Assembly: GCA_946800325.1 (NCBI GenBank)
Contig: OX326961.1
Span: 3,140,655 to 3,204,654 of the forward strand
Length of the DNA: 64,000 nucleotides
Direction of reading: 5' to 3'
Source of the DNA: Luzula sylvatica
Lineage: Eukaryota > Streptophyta > Magnoliopsida > Poales > Juncaceae
Below are positions 58,179 to 64,000 of the stretch, in pieces. Below the pieces are notes generated by a model that was given only the letters and a program-made list of their open reading frames with translations, ran no database searches and was not told the origin of the DNA. Within the stretch, counting starts at the first letter, position 1. Each line of letters opens with the position of its first letter. The translations under genes were made by a program, and so were the position numbers.

Positions 58179-58317
58179 TATTGTTTCTAAGGTATAGATG
58201 TTTCGTACTACGAATAGACCCGCACACCGACGATCCACGATCCGCACGATCCAATGACCCGAATGATCCGCGAATAGAAATGACCCGGCCCGAATCTTTC
58301 TTTTTTGGTTGGATCAT

Positions 58318-58417
58318 ATCTCATCCCCATGACGAAGAGAAGAGGTGATAAAAAATCTCCTCGCCTAAAGCCGCCATTGTTTTTTGTATTAATTGACTTA
58401 TTAAATTCAAATATCAC
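58318..58417 (-). pseudogene. Short reverse-transcriptase fossil
   Basis: On minus the frame reads GGFRRGDFLSPLLFVMGM, a decayed form of the LINE RT motif GLRQGDPLSPLLF. Only about 100 bp remain. It is unrelated in position to the full-length LINE, which ends at 58178. Confidence 0.5.
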
Positions 58418-59020
58418 AGGTATAACAAATCTTATAACATTCTTATTGCTTATATTCGTTAATTATTAAATAGTATATGTTGATGAATTGTTAGTTATGT
58501 ATTAATTATTCATAGAAACCTACTCTTGATTCTATTTCTGATAATAAAGACATTTTGGTAGGAAACATTAAAGAAGGCTAAGAATGTCTTAAATAAACTT
58601 ATTTTCATTCGGCCCAACCGAGGACAGGTCCCAAAATACCAATATCAACTCAACAAAACATAATTACATACACCATTCAGGCATTTCGGACAAACATGTG
58701 CTTATCTATAACACTTTCTTATTGGTTGATTTCTGTGGACCCGGTGTACCGTAGACCTCATACGTATGGTCTCCACACAGATCGCGCCACGCATTATCAT
58801 TTATCAGACACATCAGATAATGGCTAAACGTACCAAAGTTTGACCCCATCACTTAAACTAAAACCCCCAAAACAATCTCAGTCATATCATGATGCGATCG
58901 CTACATAATCTAAATCATTTTACGCCGTTAGATCTATTGACGTGTCATCAGCGCGTCAGATTTTGCTCTAACATAATGCGAGGTTTAGTGGTTAATTTAA
59001 TTCAATTATTGAAAATTGGA
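58418..59020. other. Distal SnRK1 promoter region
   Basis: No gene. It is AT-rich to about 58730 and then moderately GC-rich. I see no clear repeat. Confidence 0.4.
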
Positions 59021-59021
59021 T

Positions 59022-59030
59022 TATATATAA
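59022..59030 (+). promoter_or_regulatory. TATA box of the SnRK1 gene
   Basis: TATATATAA lies upstream of a CT-rich leader (59083-59095). The leader is split by an intron (59127-59679, GT-AG), so the ATG at 59688 is 9 bases into the second exon. Confidence 0.55.
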
Positions 59031-59612
59031 CCACCACTCTCGTCGTCGCATCTCTTTTTTCCCCTTTCCTCACTTTCTCTCTCTCTCTCTCCGATTGAGT
59101 TCACCGCCGGTGAGTTCGATAACCAGGTGAGCTTATCTGTGCTCGAATCCCTGTTAGATCTTAATTTTGTGCTTCCATTAGCTCTTGATGATTTTTCTCG
59201 TCGTTTTTCTCAATGTAGATTGTATTTTGAGCTTCTATTTGTTTCTATCGTCAGTAGATCTATTTTGCATGACCTCATACATCGTGATTTGATTGTTTTA
59301 AGCTTGTTTTTTAGTGATTGAGGTTGTTCAATGGTTTTTCTAAGCTCATGCTAGCTGATCTGATTGAATTTCGCTTACTGAATCTTGTGATTAGTCTAAG
59401 AGTGATGACAATAATAATAATCATCCTCTTGTGTGGTGTAATAATTCACCTTTTTGAAGGTTTTCTATTATCGGAAGTATTTTTTTTGGAATTCTATACC
59501 AGAAGAAACAAGAGTCAAACACATGCACAAAAAAAAACAAAAAATATGATGATTTTTTCAAATTAAATTGCCTGTATCTCATTGGTTCTAACATCTAAAC
59601 CTAAGTCTTTGA

Positions 59613-63599
<3,987 letters not shown>

Positions 63600-64000
63600 T
63601 ATTTATACCCTAATTAAACTAATAATTATCTCGTCTTGTTGTTTTTGTCATTCGGAGAAAGATTTAGTAACTATCTATTTTTGGCTTTGTTTTAACTGAG
63701 TTACTGTTGTTGTTGTTGTCGACTTGTATATATGATGGCTCTACTTTTTGTTAGAGCCATCCTTTTGTTTTGTTTAATAAGGCATACTGAGTGTTGTAAA
63801 ATATTTCGGGGATTTTCAGGATTTGTAAACCTGATTAATTACCCTTCTGAGAATTGTAAACCTGAACTCTAGTTTTTACATATCCGGGATTGTAATTCCA
63901 TCTTTCAAAAAATAAAAAAAAATTGGAAGAATGTAAAAGAATCCGGACCTTGTTTCTCTTCACTTCAATCTATAAAATATAAAAGAATCCAAACCTTCGT
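63600..64000. other. SnRK1 3' untranslated region and flank
   Basis: No further gene. TGTTGTTGTTGTTG at about 63705 and an AATAAGG-type word near 63776 lie within the likely 3' untranslated region. Confidence 0.5.

Noticed and set aside
58066..58317. Poly-Phe frames
   Set aside because: Produced by the ~45-bp homopolymer at the LINE 5' end.

Overview
The window is nuclear DNA from a flowering plant, most likely a eudicot. The evidence is AT-rich intergenic DNA, many short GT-AG introns, plant-only gene families (GDSL esterase, HVA22, oil-body-associated protein, SnRK1) and a dense, layered load of plant transposons. Nothing in it fixes the species. Exon models were built by hand from splice sites and frame continuity; each multi-exon model closes in frame at a length normal for its family.

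Layout. 1-4.2 kb: a hAT-like element split by a 5'-truncated LINE. 4.6-11.6 kb: a compact gene cluster with a GDSL esterase/lipase (+), then an HVA22f-like membrane protein, an oil-body-associated protein (OBAP) and an alpha-L-fucosidase, all on minus. 11.9-14.4 kb: a non-autonomous Mutator-like element and a foldback element. 15.7-17.4 kb: a VTE6-like phytyl-phosphate kinase. 17.4-23.5 kb: repeat-rich DNA with a Helitron-type 3' end and a decayed Ac/hAT transposase gene. 23.9-25.3 kb: an intronless LRR receptor-like protein. 25.6-31.3 kb: TIR elements, one carrying a roughly 650-bp TAA/TTA microsatellite, and a block that looks organellar. 31.5-41.2 kb: a locus present in three decayed tandem copies, peppered with 231-bp Mutator-type MITEs. 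42-44.1 kb: WDR55 (14 exons). 45.6 kb: a small secreted cysteine-rich protein. 48.4-50.2 kb: a 38-bp tandem array of about 47 units. 51.2-58.2 kb: a full-length L1-type LINE with both ORFs open. 59-63.6 kb: SnRK1 alpha (KIN10/KIN11 type).

The host genes do unrelated jobs: lipid ester hydrolysis, ER or vesicle membrane shaping, seed oil bodies, cell-wall fucose removal, tocopherol and phylloquinone synthesis, receptor-like surface signalling, nucleolar or cullin-linked WD40 function, and energy sensing. I see no operon-like logic. The OBAP promoter does carry an ABRE-type G-box and a seed RY motif side by side, which fits its expected role. The most notable structures are the 38-bp array, the intact LINE, the triplicated relic locus and the microsatellite-filled MITE.
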